The notes under the pieces are model-generated. The model did not search any database and was not told the DNA's origin. It was given only the letters and a program-made list of their open reading frames with translations. Shown piece by piece: positions 6,801-17,566 of a stretch of DNA of 28,192 nucleotides. The position numbers and the translations under genes were made by a program. This DNA comes from Caldilineaceae bacterium (GTDB lineage Bacteria > Chloroflexota > Anaerolineae > Caldilineales > Caldilineaceae): NCBI GenBank assembly GCA_014879855.1, contig JACSRH010000204.1, positions 1 to 28,192 of the forward strand, written 5' to 3'. How positions within the stretch are numbered: position 1 is the stretch's first letter; every line of letters starts with the position of its first letter.

Positions 6801-7793
6801 TTACTTTCCCTTCGCCTTTGCACGCTTTGCATTCGTGGGTGGTGTTGTGGACTTGACCGGCTTGGCGTTGGCCGGTTTGGCGCTTTCTGGTTTGACATCG
6901 ATCGTCACGGCGCCGCTGGAAGCCGCCGCTGCGGTAACGACGGCGGGCTTCTTCACAAAGAAGCGTGTCACTGCCCATTGCTGAAGCATCTGCAGCAGGT
7001 TGCTGGTCACCCAGTAGAGGGTAAGACCGGCAGGAACCTGCAAGGTGAAATAGCCAAAGAAGAGCGTCATGATCATGCTCATGTTTTGCGTCATGCCGGC
7101 TTGCTCGGAATTGCCCGCTGGCGCTGGGGTCATCCACTTCTGCATGAAAACCTGGGAGACCATGAGCAGGACAGGCAAGACCAGATAGGCAATTAACATC
7201 CCATAGTCGCCTGCCTGCCAGAAATCCGGGATCCAGGCTGGGATGATGCCCTGGCTGCTGCCAAATTTGGGAAAGCTGAGGTCGGGAATCCAATAGAAAC
7301 CGGAATTCGCCAGCATTGGGCCAACCGCCACCAGGGCCGCGTAGAGGCCAAACAAGATCGGCATCTGAATCACGAGAGGCAGACAGCCACTCAAGGGGTT
7401 GACGCCCGCCTCTTTGTAGAGCTTCATTTGCTCCTGGGCAAGTCGCTCGCGATCCTTGCCGTACTTTTTCTGAAGGTCTGCCAGCAAGGGCTGCAGATCT
7501 TTCTGTGCTTGCATACCGCGGATCTGGCTGAGGTTCAGTGGGAAGGTGATCACCTTGATGCCCACGGTAAAGAGAATGATCGCCCAGCCCCAACTGTAGA
7601 AGACGCCGACCTGCTTCAGGATTGTATTCAGCCAGATCAAAATATTGGCGAGCGGCCAAACGACAAATGTCTGCCAGGGGCCGTCCGGCTGCGTGATGGT
7701 GACATCCACGCCTTCATGAGGCACGCCGCAGCCCGTCAGCGTCATTGCCGCCACTAGGAGCACGGCGAGAATAATCCAATGTCTTTGCTTCAC
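6801..7793 (-). CDS. yidC: Membrane protein insertase YidC/OxaA
   Basis: The 330-residue protein inserts and folds membrane proteins alone or with SecYEG. It begins with a lipoprotein-type signal peptide ending in LTGC (Cys near residue 22), as in Gram-positive-type and Chloroflexi YidC. The conserved five-helix core follows: FYSWGWAIILFTVGIKVITFPL, the cytoplasmic helical hairpin (QAQKDLQPLLADLQKKYGKDRERLAQEQMKLYKEAGVNPLSGCLP), then GLYAAL... and TLYWVTSNLLQMLQQW. The core Arg of the hydrophilic groove fits the R in QIRGMQ. The tail is lysine-rich (KRAKAKGK), consistent with ribosome contact. It starts at a GTG with AAGGAG exactly 8 nt upstream. It is followed 3 nt later by jag and preceded by yidD. 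Confidence 0.97.
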   Translation of the reverse strand: MKQRHWIILAVLLVAAMTLTGCGVPHEGVDVTITQPDGPWQTFVVWPLANILIWLNTILKQVGVFYSWGWAIILFTVGIKVITFPLNLSQIRGMQAQKDLQPLLADLQKKYGKDRERLAQEQMKLYKEAGVNPLSGCLPLVIQMPILFGLYAALVAVGPMLANSGFYWIPDLSFPKFGSSQGIIPAWIPDFWQAGDYGMLIAYLVLPVLLMVSQVFMQKWMTPAPAGNSEQAGMTQNMSMIMTLFFGYFTLQVPAGLTLYWVTSNLLQMLQQWAVTRFFVKKPAVVTAAAASSGAVTIDVKPESAKPANAKPVKSTTPPTNAKRAKAKGK

Positions 7794-7828
7794 AGAGGTG
7801 TCTCCTTACATGGGAAGCCCGACCCTGC

Positions 7829-8038
7829 TCAGGGCACCGGGTCAAACCCACCTTTATTCCAGGGATTACAGCGCAGAATGCGCTTGAATCCCATCCAACT
7901 GCCTTTAACAACGCCGTACTTTTCGATGGCTTGATAGGTGTAGGAAGAGCAGGTCGGGTAAAAGCGACAGTTGCTGCCCAGCATCGGCGAGATGAATTTT
8001 TGATAAAAACGGATCAGCGCCAACACCATTACGCGCAT
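7829..8038 (-). CDS. yidD: Membrane protein insertion efficiency factor YidD
   Basis: This 69-residue protein matches the YidD family nearly end to end: an amphipathic N-terminus (LALIRFYQKFISPMLG), the three-cysteine core SNCRFYPTCSSYTYQAI, and a C-terminal GFKRILRCNPWNKGGFDPVP motif. YidD is a small peripheral inner-membrane protein that assists YidC-dependent insertion. It lies between rnpA (51-bp gap) and yidC (35-bp gap), its standard position. Confidence 0.97.
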   Translation of the reverse strand: MRVMVLALIRFYQKFISPMLGSNCRFYPTCSSYTYQAIEKYGVVKGSWMGFKRILRCNPWNKGGFDPVP

Positions 8039-8089
8039 AGTGATTCACTCACAAACGGAAAGAGCAGCTTACAACCCGCTTTGGTGCGC

Positions 8090-8494
8090 TCATCCTCCGG
8101 AACCCGCATGGTCGGCGCCGTCCGATTGACAGCTATCCACCCGGAATAGCTGCGCCCGCCGAAGCAGGCGGGCGCAGGCGATTTCCATCTCCTGATAGTC
8201 CGCGCTGCGAATCGGCTGTCTGGCAATCAAAACAATATCCCAGCCGGGTTGGAGACAATCTTGCTGCAAGCGCAAAATCTCGCGCAAGCGTCGTTTGATG
8301 CGGTTACGACGCACAGCATTCCCAATGCGGCTATTGACCGTGAAGCCAAATCGGCTATAAGGAAGATCGTTCGGCAAAGCGCACAGGACGAGCAACTGAT
8401 TCGCATATGACCGTCCTTGCCGCCGAATCTCCTGGAATCGTTTGTCCGTGCGGACTCGATAGCGTCGCTTCACGCGTGAGTACGCTTGCCGCAA
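8090..8494 (-). CDS. rnpA: Ribonuclease P protein component RnpA
   Basis: The 134-residue protein is the basic cofactor that helps RNase P RNA process the 5' leader of pre-tRNAs. The signature NAVRRNRIKRRLRE (the RNR helix) is intact, preceded by the strand RFGFTVNSRIGNAV and an N-terminal KRRYRVRTDKRFQEIRRQGRSYANQLLVL that fits the central-cleft part of the fold. The start used is a TTG at 8494 with GAGGA about 9-10 nt upstream; an internal GTG at 8473 is an alternative. rpmH ends 45 bp upstream, the conserved pairing. The last about 15 residues (Asp/Ser/Gly-rich) are not part of the usual domain. Confidence 0.96.
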   Translation of the reverse strand: MRQAYSRVKRRYRVRTDKRFQEIRRQGRSYANQLLVLCALPNDLPYSRFGFTVNSRIGNAVRRNRIKRRLREILRLQQDCLQPGWDIVLIARQPIRSADYQEMEIACARLLRRAQLFRVDSCQSDGADHAGSGG

Positions 8495-8539
8495 TTGACG
8501 ATTTCCTCACTTGCCGCCATAGAGTCAACGCCGAACCAA

Positions 8540-8707
8540 CTAGTAGATCGATTTGCGATTGGTCAACTCGACGGTCAGACGCGCGCGACCCTTGAGCCGA
8601 CGGCGCCTAAGCACATTGCGACCAGTGGGGGATGCCATTCGTTTGCGGAAGCCGTGCGTTTTCAAGCGTTTGCGTACTTTTGGTTGCCAAGTTCGTTTTG
8701 TCGACAT
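8540..8707 (-). CDS. rpmH: 50S ribosomal protein L34
   Basis: Reading the minus strand from the ATG at 8707 gives a 55-residue, very basic protein that starts MSTKRTWQPKVRKRLKTHGF and continues RKRMASPTGRNVLRRRRLKGR, the diagnostic L34 pattern (TxQPxxRKRxxxHGFRxRM...GRxVLxxRRxKGR). L34 is a late-assembling large-subunit protein. The 11-residue extension after RARL (TVELTNRKSIY) is somewhat longer than in E. coli. AGGAG sits 10 nt before the ATG, and a near-consensus promoter lies upstream. It is the first gene of the leftward rpmH-rnpA-yidD-yidC-jag cluster. Confidence 0.97.
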   Translation of the reverse strand: MSTKRTWQPKVRKRLKTHGFRKRMASPTGRNVLRRRRLKGRARLTVELTNRKSIY

Positions 8708-8787
8708 AATTTATTTGCTCCTGTCAGAAACAGTTTCAAGCGCTTATCCAGGCACTACTGCGCCATACGTGCGAGTGTCAAAGCGGT

Positions 8788-8817
8788 ATTATACGTGTCA
8801 GCTTTTTCACCTGTCAA
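8788..8817 (-). promoter_or_regulatory. Consensus sigma-70-type promoter of the rpmH cluster
   Basis: On the minus strand TTGACA (8817-8812) and TATAAT (8793-8788), both perfect hexamers, are separated by 18 bp. Transcription would start near 8780 and give a leader of about 70 nt before rpmH. Confidence 0.85.
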
Positions 8818-8931
8818 ATCCAACGCATGTTTTCGGCGTTTCGATTCTTATTGACCAGAGTGCATCGTGCTGTCGTTGGTGTTTCGTCAGCTTTGCGCCC
8901 TGGTATTTGTAGGGCAAAAATTGCCAGAAGA

Positions 8932-8961
8932 TTGGCAACCGGATCGATTGCGTGGTACTAT
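8932..8961 (+). promoter_or_regulatory. Probable promoter of the rightward membrane-protein gene
   Basis: TTGGCA (8932-8937) and TACTAT (8956-8961) are spaced by 18 bp and sit about 60 bp before the TTG start at 9023. Both hexamers deviate from consensus, so the call is tentative. Confidence 0.4.
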
Positions 8962-9022
8962 CTAGGTTGATCGCCCTGAAGCGGCATCGCGTCGATGTGG
9001 CGCGAAATGGAGGCAAATTGTA

Positions 9023-10342
9023 TTGAGGTCCACAGAGACGTCTGTGCCTGATCATAAATCCGTGCCCGATCATGAGCTGGCGCACGCACGACATTCTGCA
9101 GCAACGCGCACAGCCGTCGACGAAAGCGCTGATGCCTTGCGTCGGCGCGCCGACGCGCTGCTTGACGAAATGATGCTGAACGGCGTCGATATAGCGGGTG
9201 GTGATGCGACGCATGAACCGAGCTTCCTATCTGGCGAAGCGCTCGATGCAACTTATATAAATGGTTTCACCGAAAATGGCATTCATCAACATGAGCCGAT
9301 GATAGGTCAGGGCAGTGCGCTCTACGCCGAAGAGCAACCCCGAGCAGAGCGTGAAGATGCGAGACCGATGGAGAATTTGGCTGCATCTGACAGCGCGCTG
9401 TCTGCGTCTCCAGCATGGCGACAGCCCCACCCAGAATCATTATTTGCGCCCATCCCAGATGACCAGCCGCAGCGCGACGCCCAGTTGACCCCCGCTGAAG
9501 CTCGCTACGCCCGCCCTGCCTCACCGCCAGCCGACTACGCCGCGACTTTGGGCAACGGACATCCGCCGCAAGGAAGCAGCGCGGTGCGCCGCCAATCTGC
9601 ATCGCTTGCCAGCACGATGACCGTTGGCGGACGCGCCAATCTGCGTTCAACGCTCCTGCCCCGCGCCATCGAGGTGGATGTGGATACGGCCGCGCAGGAA
9701 ATCACCGCGCTGCTGAGTGAAATCTCGGCCACCTTGCCGGTCGGCAATGAAGCCGCTGAACGCGGCCGGCACCTGCTGAACAAAGCGCAAAACATCCTTC
9801 AGAATGATCCATCGCGGACTGCCGAAGTCGATTATTATTTGCAACAAGTGCGTCGGATTGTACAGCGCACACGGCAAACGAACACCTACTCCACGCTTTA
9901 TCACCGGCGGCTGATCCTATACCTGGCGGCCTGGGCCGCGCTTGCGATCACTGTGCTGGCCGCACGCTATCTTCTTCAAGCCGAATTGCTTGCCTTGTTG
10001 GAAGAATTTTTTTGGACGGACGGCGACGCGCCCTGGGTGCAGTATGGGCCGATGGTGATCGACGCCTTCTTTGCTGGTGCATTGGGTGCAGCCCTGGGCG
10101 TCCTGCTCAACATGCGCCGCCACGCGGCAAAAGAATATGGTTATTTCGACCGGAAGTATGGACTGCGCGGGTTGTTATTGCCGTTGCTAGGCGCGGTCTT
10201 CGGACTGTTGCTGGCGCTGCTTTGGACAACCGCCTGTCGCTTTCTTGGCCTGGATGGCGCCAATTTCTGGGTCGGTTTGCTTCCTGCGCTCGCTGCGTTT
10301 GTGGCAGGATTTGGCCAGGAATGGCTATATGGCGCCCGCTAA
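9023..10342 (+). CDS. Membrane protein of unknown function with a long disordered N-terminal region
   Basis: I do not recognise this 439-residue protein. About 210 N-terminal residues are polar, Ala/Pro/Asp-rich and probably disordered. A predicted helical segment follows (DVDTAAQEITALLSEISATL ... NKAQNILQN), and the C-terminal half has four hydrophobic helices: LILYLAAWAALAITVLAARYLL, VIDAFFAGALGAALGVLL, LLLPLLGAVFGLLLALLW and FWVGLLPALAAFVAGF. No enzymatic motif is seen. The start is a TTG with GGAGG 9 nt upstream, which is better supported than any internal ATG. The gene lies just across the divergent region from rpmH and 39 bp before priA, with which it is probably cotranscribed. A role near replication or division is only a guess from position. 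Confidence 0.8.
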   Translation: MRSTETSVPDHKSVPDHELAHARHSAATRTAVDESADALRRRADALLDEMMLNGVDIAGGDATHEPSFLSGEALDATYINGFTENGIHQHEPMIGQGSALYAEEQPRAEREDARPMENLAASDSALSASPAWRQPHPESLFAPIPDDQPQRDAQLTPAEARYARPASPPADYAATLGNGHPPQGSSAVRRQSASLASTMTVGGRANLRSTLLPRAIEVDVDTAAQEITALLSEISATLPVGNEAAERGRHLLNKAQNILQNDPSRTAEVDYYLQQVRRIVQRTRQTNTYSTLYHRRLILYLAAWAALAITVLAARYLLQAELLALLEEFFWTDGDAPWVQYGPMVIDAFFAGALGAALGVLLNMRRHAAKEYGYFDRKYGLRGLLLPLLGAVFGLLLALLWTTACRFLGLDGANFWVGLLPALAAFVAGFGQEWLYGAR

Positions 10343-10381
10343 GCGGGATCGCATCGTGCTCATGACTTACCAAGCCTCGCC

Positions 10382-12964
<2,583 letters not shown>

Positions 12965-13014
12965 CATGTTCAGACCATCAAGCTGCCGGTTATCCGGCGG
13001 GCGCGGCTAACCAT

Positions 13015-13065
13015 GGTGTGTTATGGTCTGAGACCGCCACACCCCAGAGCCGGCAGGCTTTTTTT
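13015..13065 (+). terminator. Probable terminator region after priA
   Basis: GGTGTG (13015-13020) pairs with CACACC (13038-13043) around an inner GGTC-tga-GACC stem. A smaller AGCC-ggca-GGCT hairpin leads directly into seven T residues (13059-13065). The alternative long pairing TCAGACCAT/ATGGTCTGA is mutually exclusive with the inner hairpin, so the region could form competing structures. Confidence 0.55.
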
Positions 13066-13069
13066 GGCC

Positions 13070-13098
13070 TTGCAATGCCTGAATCAAGCTGCTATAAT
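13070..13098 (+). promoter_or_regulatory. Promoter of the small lipoprotein gene
   Basis: TTGCAA (13070-13075) and a perfect TATAAT (13093-13098) are separated by 17 bp, directly after the T-tract of the upstream terminator. It would give a long leader of about 170 nt; a second -10-like TATACT at 13189 may serve a closer start. Confidence 0.65.
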
Positions 13099-13199
13099 GC
13101 TGAACCTACACGCGTGACTAAAATAAGGTAGATTTGCTATCGACATAAGTGGTCGAATTTGCAGTTTTTGCTGATGGAAAAAATGCGGTATACTATCTG

Positions 13200-13242
<43 letters not shown>

Positions 13243-13265
13243 CATTCCATGATTTCCACGACAAG

Positions 13266-13816
<551 letters not shown>

Positions 13817-13939
13817 CTCCCGGTTCTGTTGCTGCTTTTAACAACTGAATAGCTTCTCAATCGGATCGGCGAAAGTTACCCGAATTCAGAACTGCGAATC
13901 GGGTGTGCTGACGCACCGGATCTGAAACGAATCATCAGA

Positions 13940-13978
13940 AAAGCTCGGAATGTGCCTCCACGTTCCGAGCTTTCTTTT
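13940..13978 (+). terminator. Strong intrinsic terminator after the lipoprotein gene
   Basis: AAAGCTCGGAA (13940-13950) pairs perfectly with TTCCGAGCTTT (13963-13973). A T-G wobble and GTG/CAC pairs extend the stem to about 15 bp with a CCTC loop. The T-rich TTTCTTTT follows. Confidence 0.88.
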
Positions 13979-13982
13979 CGAT

Positions 13983-14011
13983 TTGACATGCTGCTTGGGC
14001 TTGTCTACAAT
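13983..14011 (+). promoter_or_regulatory. Promoter of the response-regulator/kinase operon
   Basis: A perfect TTGACA (13983-13988) is 17 bp from TACAAT (14006-14011). Transcription would begin near 14018, leaving a leader of about 40 nt before the ATG at 14057. It abuts the upstream terminator. Confidence 0.8.
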
Positions 14012-14056
14012 CGCGGATGGTTTACTACGCCAAAACCAAACGAACTGGAATCCTGT

Positions 14057-14734
14057 ATGGCCGAACGTATCCTAGTTGTCGAGGACGATCGCCGCATCCG
14101 TGACCTGTTGCGGCGTGGGCTGATCTTTGAAGGCTATAGCGTCGACATTGCTGAGGATGGCGAAACTGCGCTGCACGTCGCGCGCGAAACACCGCCAGAC
14201 GCTGTGATTCTGGATATCATGTTGCCCAAAATGGACGGTCTGGAAGTTTGCCGCCGCCTGCGCAGCGCCTCGAACGTCCCGATCATGATGTTGACAGCGC
14301 GTGATTCTGTGCCGGATCGCGTCACCGGGTTGGACGCCGGCGCGGATGACTACATGGTCAAACCTTTTGCCTTCGATGAATTGCTGGCTCGTCTGCGCGC
14401 GCTTTTCCGACGTCACCGCATGGAAACCGCACCCGACGTCTATCGCTATGCAGATCTTGAACTGAACCCGCGCTCGCGCCAGGTCTTTCGTAACGGCGAT
14501 TTGATCGAGTTGACCGCGAAGGAGTTCGATCTGCTCGAACTTTTCTTGCGCCACCCCAGTCAGGTGCTGACGCGTGAAATGATCTATGAGCATATCTGGG
14601 ATTATGATTTTGGCGGAGAAAGCAACATTATTGAGGTGTATGTTCGCTATCTGCGCACCAAGCTGGAAGCCGGCGGCAAGTCCCGCCTGATCCAGACCGT
14701 GCGCGGCGTCGGCTACGCGCTGCGTGACAATTGA
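14057..14734 (+). CDS. OmpR/PhoB-family response regulator
   Basis: The 225-residue protein has an N-terminal receiver domain (about 4-118) with the acidic pair Glu9-Asp10-Asp11, the phospho-acceptor Asp53 in LDIMLPKMDG, the switch Thr80 and the conserved Lys102 in VKPF. A C-terminal winged-helix DNA-binding domain follows (about 130-224: LTAKEFDLLELFLRHPSQVLTREMIYEHIWDYDF ... VDVYVRYLRTKL-like ... TVRGVGYAL). The partner is the histidine kinase encoded 95 bp downstream. I chose the ATG at 14057 because it begins directly at the receiver domain; a longer frame to a GTG at 13952 would start inside the upstream terminator loop and upstream of the promoter. The signal and target genes are unknown. 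Confidence 0.96.
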   Translation: MAERILVVEDDRRIRDLLRRGLIFEGYSVDIAEDGETALHVARETPPDAVILDIMLPKMDGLEVCRRLRSASNVPIMMLTARDSVPDRVTGLDAGADDYMVKPFAFDELLARLRALFRRHRMETAPDVYRYADLELNPRSRQVFRNGDLIELTAKEFDLLELFLRHPSQVLTREMIYEHIWDYDFGGESNIIEVYVRYLRTKLEAGGKSRLIQTVRGVGYALRDN

Positions 14735-14829
14735 GGAAAGGCCAGGCCCATGCCGCCGGACGCGGTGGACATGGCCGCATGGATGGCGGTTATCATAAGT
14801 CGCCAAACTGAACGGCCCAACCATCTCAC

Positions 14830-16347
14830 ATGACTATTCGCCTTCGTCTCACCCTGTGGTACACGGCGCTTCTGGGCATTACGCTGATTCTATTCAGCGT
14901 CACCGTCTATTCAGCGTTGACTGCCAACGTGCGTTTCCAACTTGAACAGAGCGCCGCGCTTCAGGCGCGAAATATTGCCAGCGCCGTCGTTCAGCAATTT
15001 CAGGGGGATGTGGTAGTCTTGCGCAACCGCGCCGATAACGTTTTCTTTCCCCAGGTGGAGCTATTCGCTTCCTCGGTTGGCGCCCAGCTTTTAGACATCG
15101 ACGGCAACGTCCTCAAACGCAGTGAAAATCTCGGCGACATTCCGATCCCACATCACGCCGAAACGGTGCCCCACATCCATGCCCGGAAAGACGATCGCTT
15201 CTACTATGTGACCTCTGAGGGCGCCGCCTTCCTGGTTTATACAGTGCCCCTGATAGTCAACGATGAGTTGATGGGCGCGGTGCAACTCATCCAGTCTGTA
15301 ACCACCGCCTTGACAGCGCTGACGCAGGTAAACCGGTACCTGATTCTCGGCACTACGATCAGCATCCTGCTGGCAGCAATTGTCGGCGCCTTTCTGGCGC
15401 GCCGCGCTTTGGCCCCGATCGACACGATTACCGAAACGGCGAACGCCATCACGCGCACGCGTGACCTGGGCAACCGCATCGACATCCGCGACAACGCCAG
15501 CGAGGTCGGTCGTCTGGCTGCCACGTTTAACGAAATGCTGGATCGGATTCAGCGCCTGTTCCAAGCCCAGGAGCGGCTCATCGGCGATGTAAGCCACGAA
15601 TTGCGCACCCCGCTCACGACGATCCAGGGCAACATCGAATTGCTGCAACGCATGGCGGCCTCGCCTTCCGGCGGGGGCGCGTTGCGCCTTGAAACCGCGG
15701 CCGAGTTGTTCAAGGAATCTCTGGGCGAGGTTCAGGCCGAATCCGAACGTATGAACAAAATGATCAGCGACCTGTTGCTGCTGGCGCAGGCCGACAGTGG
15801 CGCGCTCCAGATCCAAATGGCGGTCGTCGAAATGGATACGGTGCTGCTTGAGGTTTATCGCCAGACGCGGCGGCTGGTCGAACACTACAAAGGCCGGGCC
15901 GATGCGCTGGAGATCAGGTTGGGCAGCGAAGATCAAGCGCTTGTGCGCGGCGACCGCGACCGCTTGCGCCAAGTGCTGGTCAACCTCGCCGAGAATGCCG
16001 TCAAGTATACGCATGAAGGAGGCGTCGTCACCTTCAGCCTGGAAAATCAAACAGGGTGGGTGCGCATCAGCGTGGCCGACACCGGCATCGGGATCAGCAC
16101 GGAACAGCAGGCGCTGATCTTCGACCGCTTCTATCGCAGCGACAAGGCGCGCAGCCGTGAACTGGGCGGCAGTGGTCTTGGCCTGAGCATTGCGCAGCGC
16201 ATCGCCCACGCGCACCATGGCAAGGTCACCGTCGCCAGCCAGGTAGGGGTGGGCAGCACCTTTACGCTGTGGCTGCCGGAGCTCCAGGAAACGCCCTCTG
16301 AGACGCCGATCGACCTGAAGCACATGGTCATTGCCGGGACACAGTAG
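14830..16347 (+). CDS. Membrane sensor histidine kinase (HAMP-HisKA-HATPase)
   Basis: The 505-residue kinase has an N-terminal transmembrane helix (about 5-30), an extracytoplasmic sensor region of about 135 residues, and a second transmembrane helix (LILGTTISILLAAIVGAFLA, about 171-190). A HAMP linker follows, then the HisKA domain with phospho-acceptor His256 in IGDVSHELRTPL and an HATPase domain with N-box NLAENAVKYT, G1 DTGIGIS and G2 GGSGLGLSIA. It resembles the ArlS/CusS-type class by layout. The sensor region has no recognisable domain. An in-frame stop at 14809 limits the start; no clear ribosome-binding site precedes the ATG. Its last 20 bp overlap the convergent membrane-protein gene on the other strand. 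Confidence 0.96.
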   Translation: MTIRLRLTLWYTALLGITLILFSVTVYSALTANVRFQLEQSAALQARNIASAVVQQFQGDVVVLRNRADNVFFPQVELFASSVGAQLLDIDGNVLKRSENLGDIPIPHHAETVPHIHARKDDRFYYVTSEGAAFLVYTVPLIVNDELMGAVQLIQSVTTALTALTQVNRYLILGTTISILLAAIVGAFLARRALAPIDTITETANAITRTRDLGNRIDIRDNASEVGRLAATFNEMLDRIQRLFQAQERLIGDVSHELRTPLTTIQGNIELLQRMAASPSGGGALRLETAAELFKESLGEVQAESERMNKMISDLLLLAQADSGALQIQMAVVEMDTVLLEVYRQTRRLVEHYKGRADALEIRLGSEDQALVRGDRDRLRQVLVNLAENAVKYTHEGGVVTFSLENQTGWVRISVADTGIGISTEQQALIFDRFYRSDKARSRELGGSGLGLSIAQRIAHAHHGKVTVASQVGVGSTFTLWLPELQETPSETPIDLKHMVIAGTQ

Positions 16348-17566
16348 CCTCGCTGCGCAGCAACAAGGCGGCGAGCAGAAGCGTCGCACTCAGCGCAACA
16401 AACAGACTTCCCCACGCCGACACGTGGAGCCAGAGCAATTGCGGCCAGTCTAGCATTGGCGCCAGACCCAACCCCAGCAGACCGCCCACCATGACAAGTA
16501 CGCCGCCCACCCACAGCGCGTTGATCCAACGCACCACAGCCGAGGTCGACAACAGCCGCGCTTCCAGCAGCCCAAGCAGCGCAGTGCTCACCCACATCAA
16601 CAGAAACACATGCAGATAGAAAATCCGCAGTTGCCCGCCGGCGCTTTGTTGCCAGACGCCAGGCCACAATAAAAACACGGCGACGGCGATCACACTCGCC
16701 AGACCCGCACTCGCCAGCCACAGCAGTTGCGGGAATTCGCGTCGATGCCGCCAGAGCTGGACCCCGTGCACACTCAGCAAGACAGCGGCGCCGGCGTTCG
16801 CCACCGCGGCCACCCAAAACAGCGATGCTGGCAACACAGCCGGCGATACACCCAGCAAAAAGGTTGGCGCGACGAGCAGCGCCAGGCTAAAGGTTGGCAG
16901 CCAACCGCGCGGTGTTGCACCCGTTGCGTCCACATGCGACCAGAGCAGGCCCAGCAGCGCCAGACCAAACCATCCAACTGCAAACAAATCCAGAAACTGA
17001 TGAAGAAACAACTGCTGCAAAAATGGATGCTCAGCGCGCGTGAACACCATGCCCACCAACCCTACCGCGCCCAGCGACGCCAGCAGCAGCAACGCAAGCG
17101 CCCAGTCCCACAACTGCACCGCAAGAGAGCGGAGAGGCAGTCTGCGCGTGGTAAACACATAGAGACCGACAAAATAGAACCAGGTCAAGCCATTCAGGGT
17201 CGAAACCATCGAGCCAAGCGGCAGCCGCGCGGCGCCGATGGTCGTCAATCCATAGCCATTTGCCCAGAACGCCGGAAAGCTCAGAAACGCCATGCCCGCG
17301 GTCAGCGCCATCTGCAGGCTGACCCCGCGCGGCAAGGCGCGACCGGTGTGGCGCGGCAGGTCGGCCCAAATCAGCGCCATCAGCGCCAGCGTCACCCAGC
17401 CAAAGTACATCAGATGGCTGTGGGCATGACGGATTGCGCCAAAATTCTGCGCCCATGCGGGAAAGCCATAAACCATGCCAAAGCGCATCAACACGCCCGT
17501 CCACGCCGCAAGCACCAGCGCTGCCACCGCCAGGATCAGGAACCGGCGCCCTTGTCGATAAGCCAT
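16328..17566 (-). CDS. Polytopic membrane protein with histidine-bearing helices (possible haem/copper-binding, oxidase-I/NnrS-like)
   Basis: From the ATG at 17566 the product is about 412 residues with roughly 11-12 hydrophobic helices. Several helices carry histidines in positions that could face the membrane interior: RHAHSHLMYFGWV near the second helix, FLHQFLDLFAVGWFG, FYLHVFLLMWVS and LWLHVSAWGSLF. That pattern recalls haem-copper oxidase subunit I and NnrS-type proteins, which bind haem through helix histidines, but the canonical oxidase motifs are not complete and I treat the link as an inference. The second ATG was chosen because AGGGG lies 9 nt upstream of it, whereas it directly abuts the first ATG (17575). 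The gene runs against the kinase gene and overlaps it by 20 bp. Confidence 0.75.
   Translation of the reverse strand: MAYRQGRRFLILAVAALVLAAWTGVLMRFGMVYGFPAWAQNFGAIRHAHSHLMYFGWVTLALMALIWADLPRHTGRALPRGVSLQMALTAGMAFLSFPAFWANGYGLTTIGAARLPLGSMVSTLNGLTWFYFVGLYVFTTRRLPLRSLAVQLWDWALALLLLASLGAVGLVGMVFTRAEHPFLQQLFLHQFLDLFAVGWFGLALLGLLWSHVDATGATPRGWLPTFSLALLVAPTFLLGVSPAVLPASLFWVAAVANAGAAVLLSVHGVQLWRHRREFPQLLWLASAGLASVIAVAVFLLWPGVWQQSAGGQLRIFYLHVFLLMWVSTALLGLLEARLLSTSAVVRWINALWVGGVLVMVGGLLGLGLAPMLDWPQLLWLHVSAWGSLFVALSATLLLAALLLRSEATVSRQ

Larger units (their letters stand above)
8708..9022. other. 315-bp divergent intergenic region (possible origin-proximal region)
   Basis: This is the point where coding changes from minus to plus strand. 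It holds the rpmH promoter (8788-8817, minus) and a weaker promoter for the rightward gene (8932-8961, plus). The best DnaA-box-like word is a single TTATCCAGG (8744-8752), and there is no box cluster or clear AT-rich unwinding element. No gene is seen in it. Confidence 0.6.

Noticed and set aside
8744..8752. DnaA-box-like TTATCCAGG in the rpmH upstream region
   Set aside because: A single 7-of-9 match without neighbouring boxes or a clear AT-rich unwinding element is too weak to call an origin.
13952..14056. N-terminal extension of the response regulator
   Set aside because: It would begin in the loop of the upstream terminator and upstream of the TTGACA/TACAAT promoter, and the receiver domain starts right at the ATG at 14057.
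15091..16389. Minus-strand open frame opposite the histidine kinase
   Set aside because: It is antisense to HAMP, HisKA and HATPase coding sequence and has no domain of its own.
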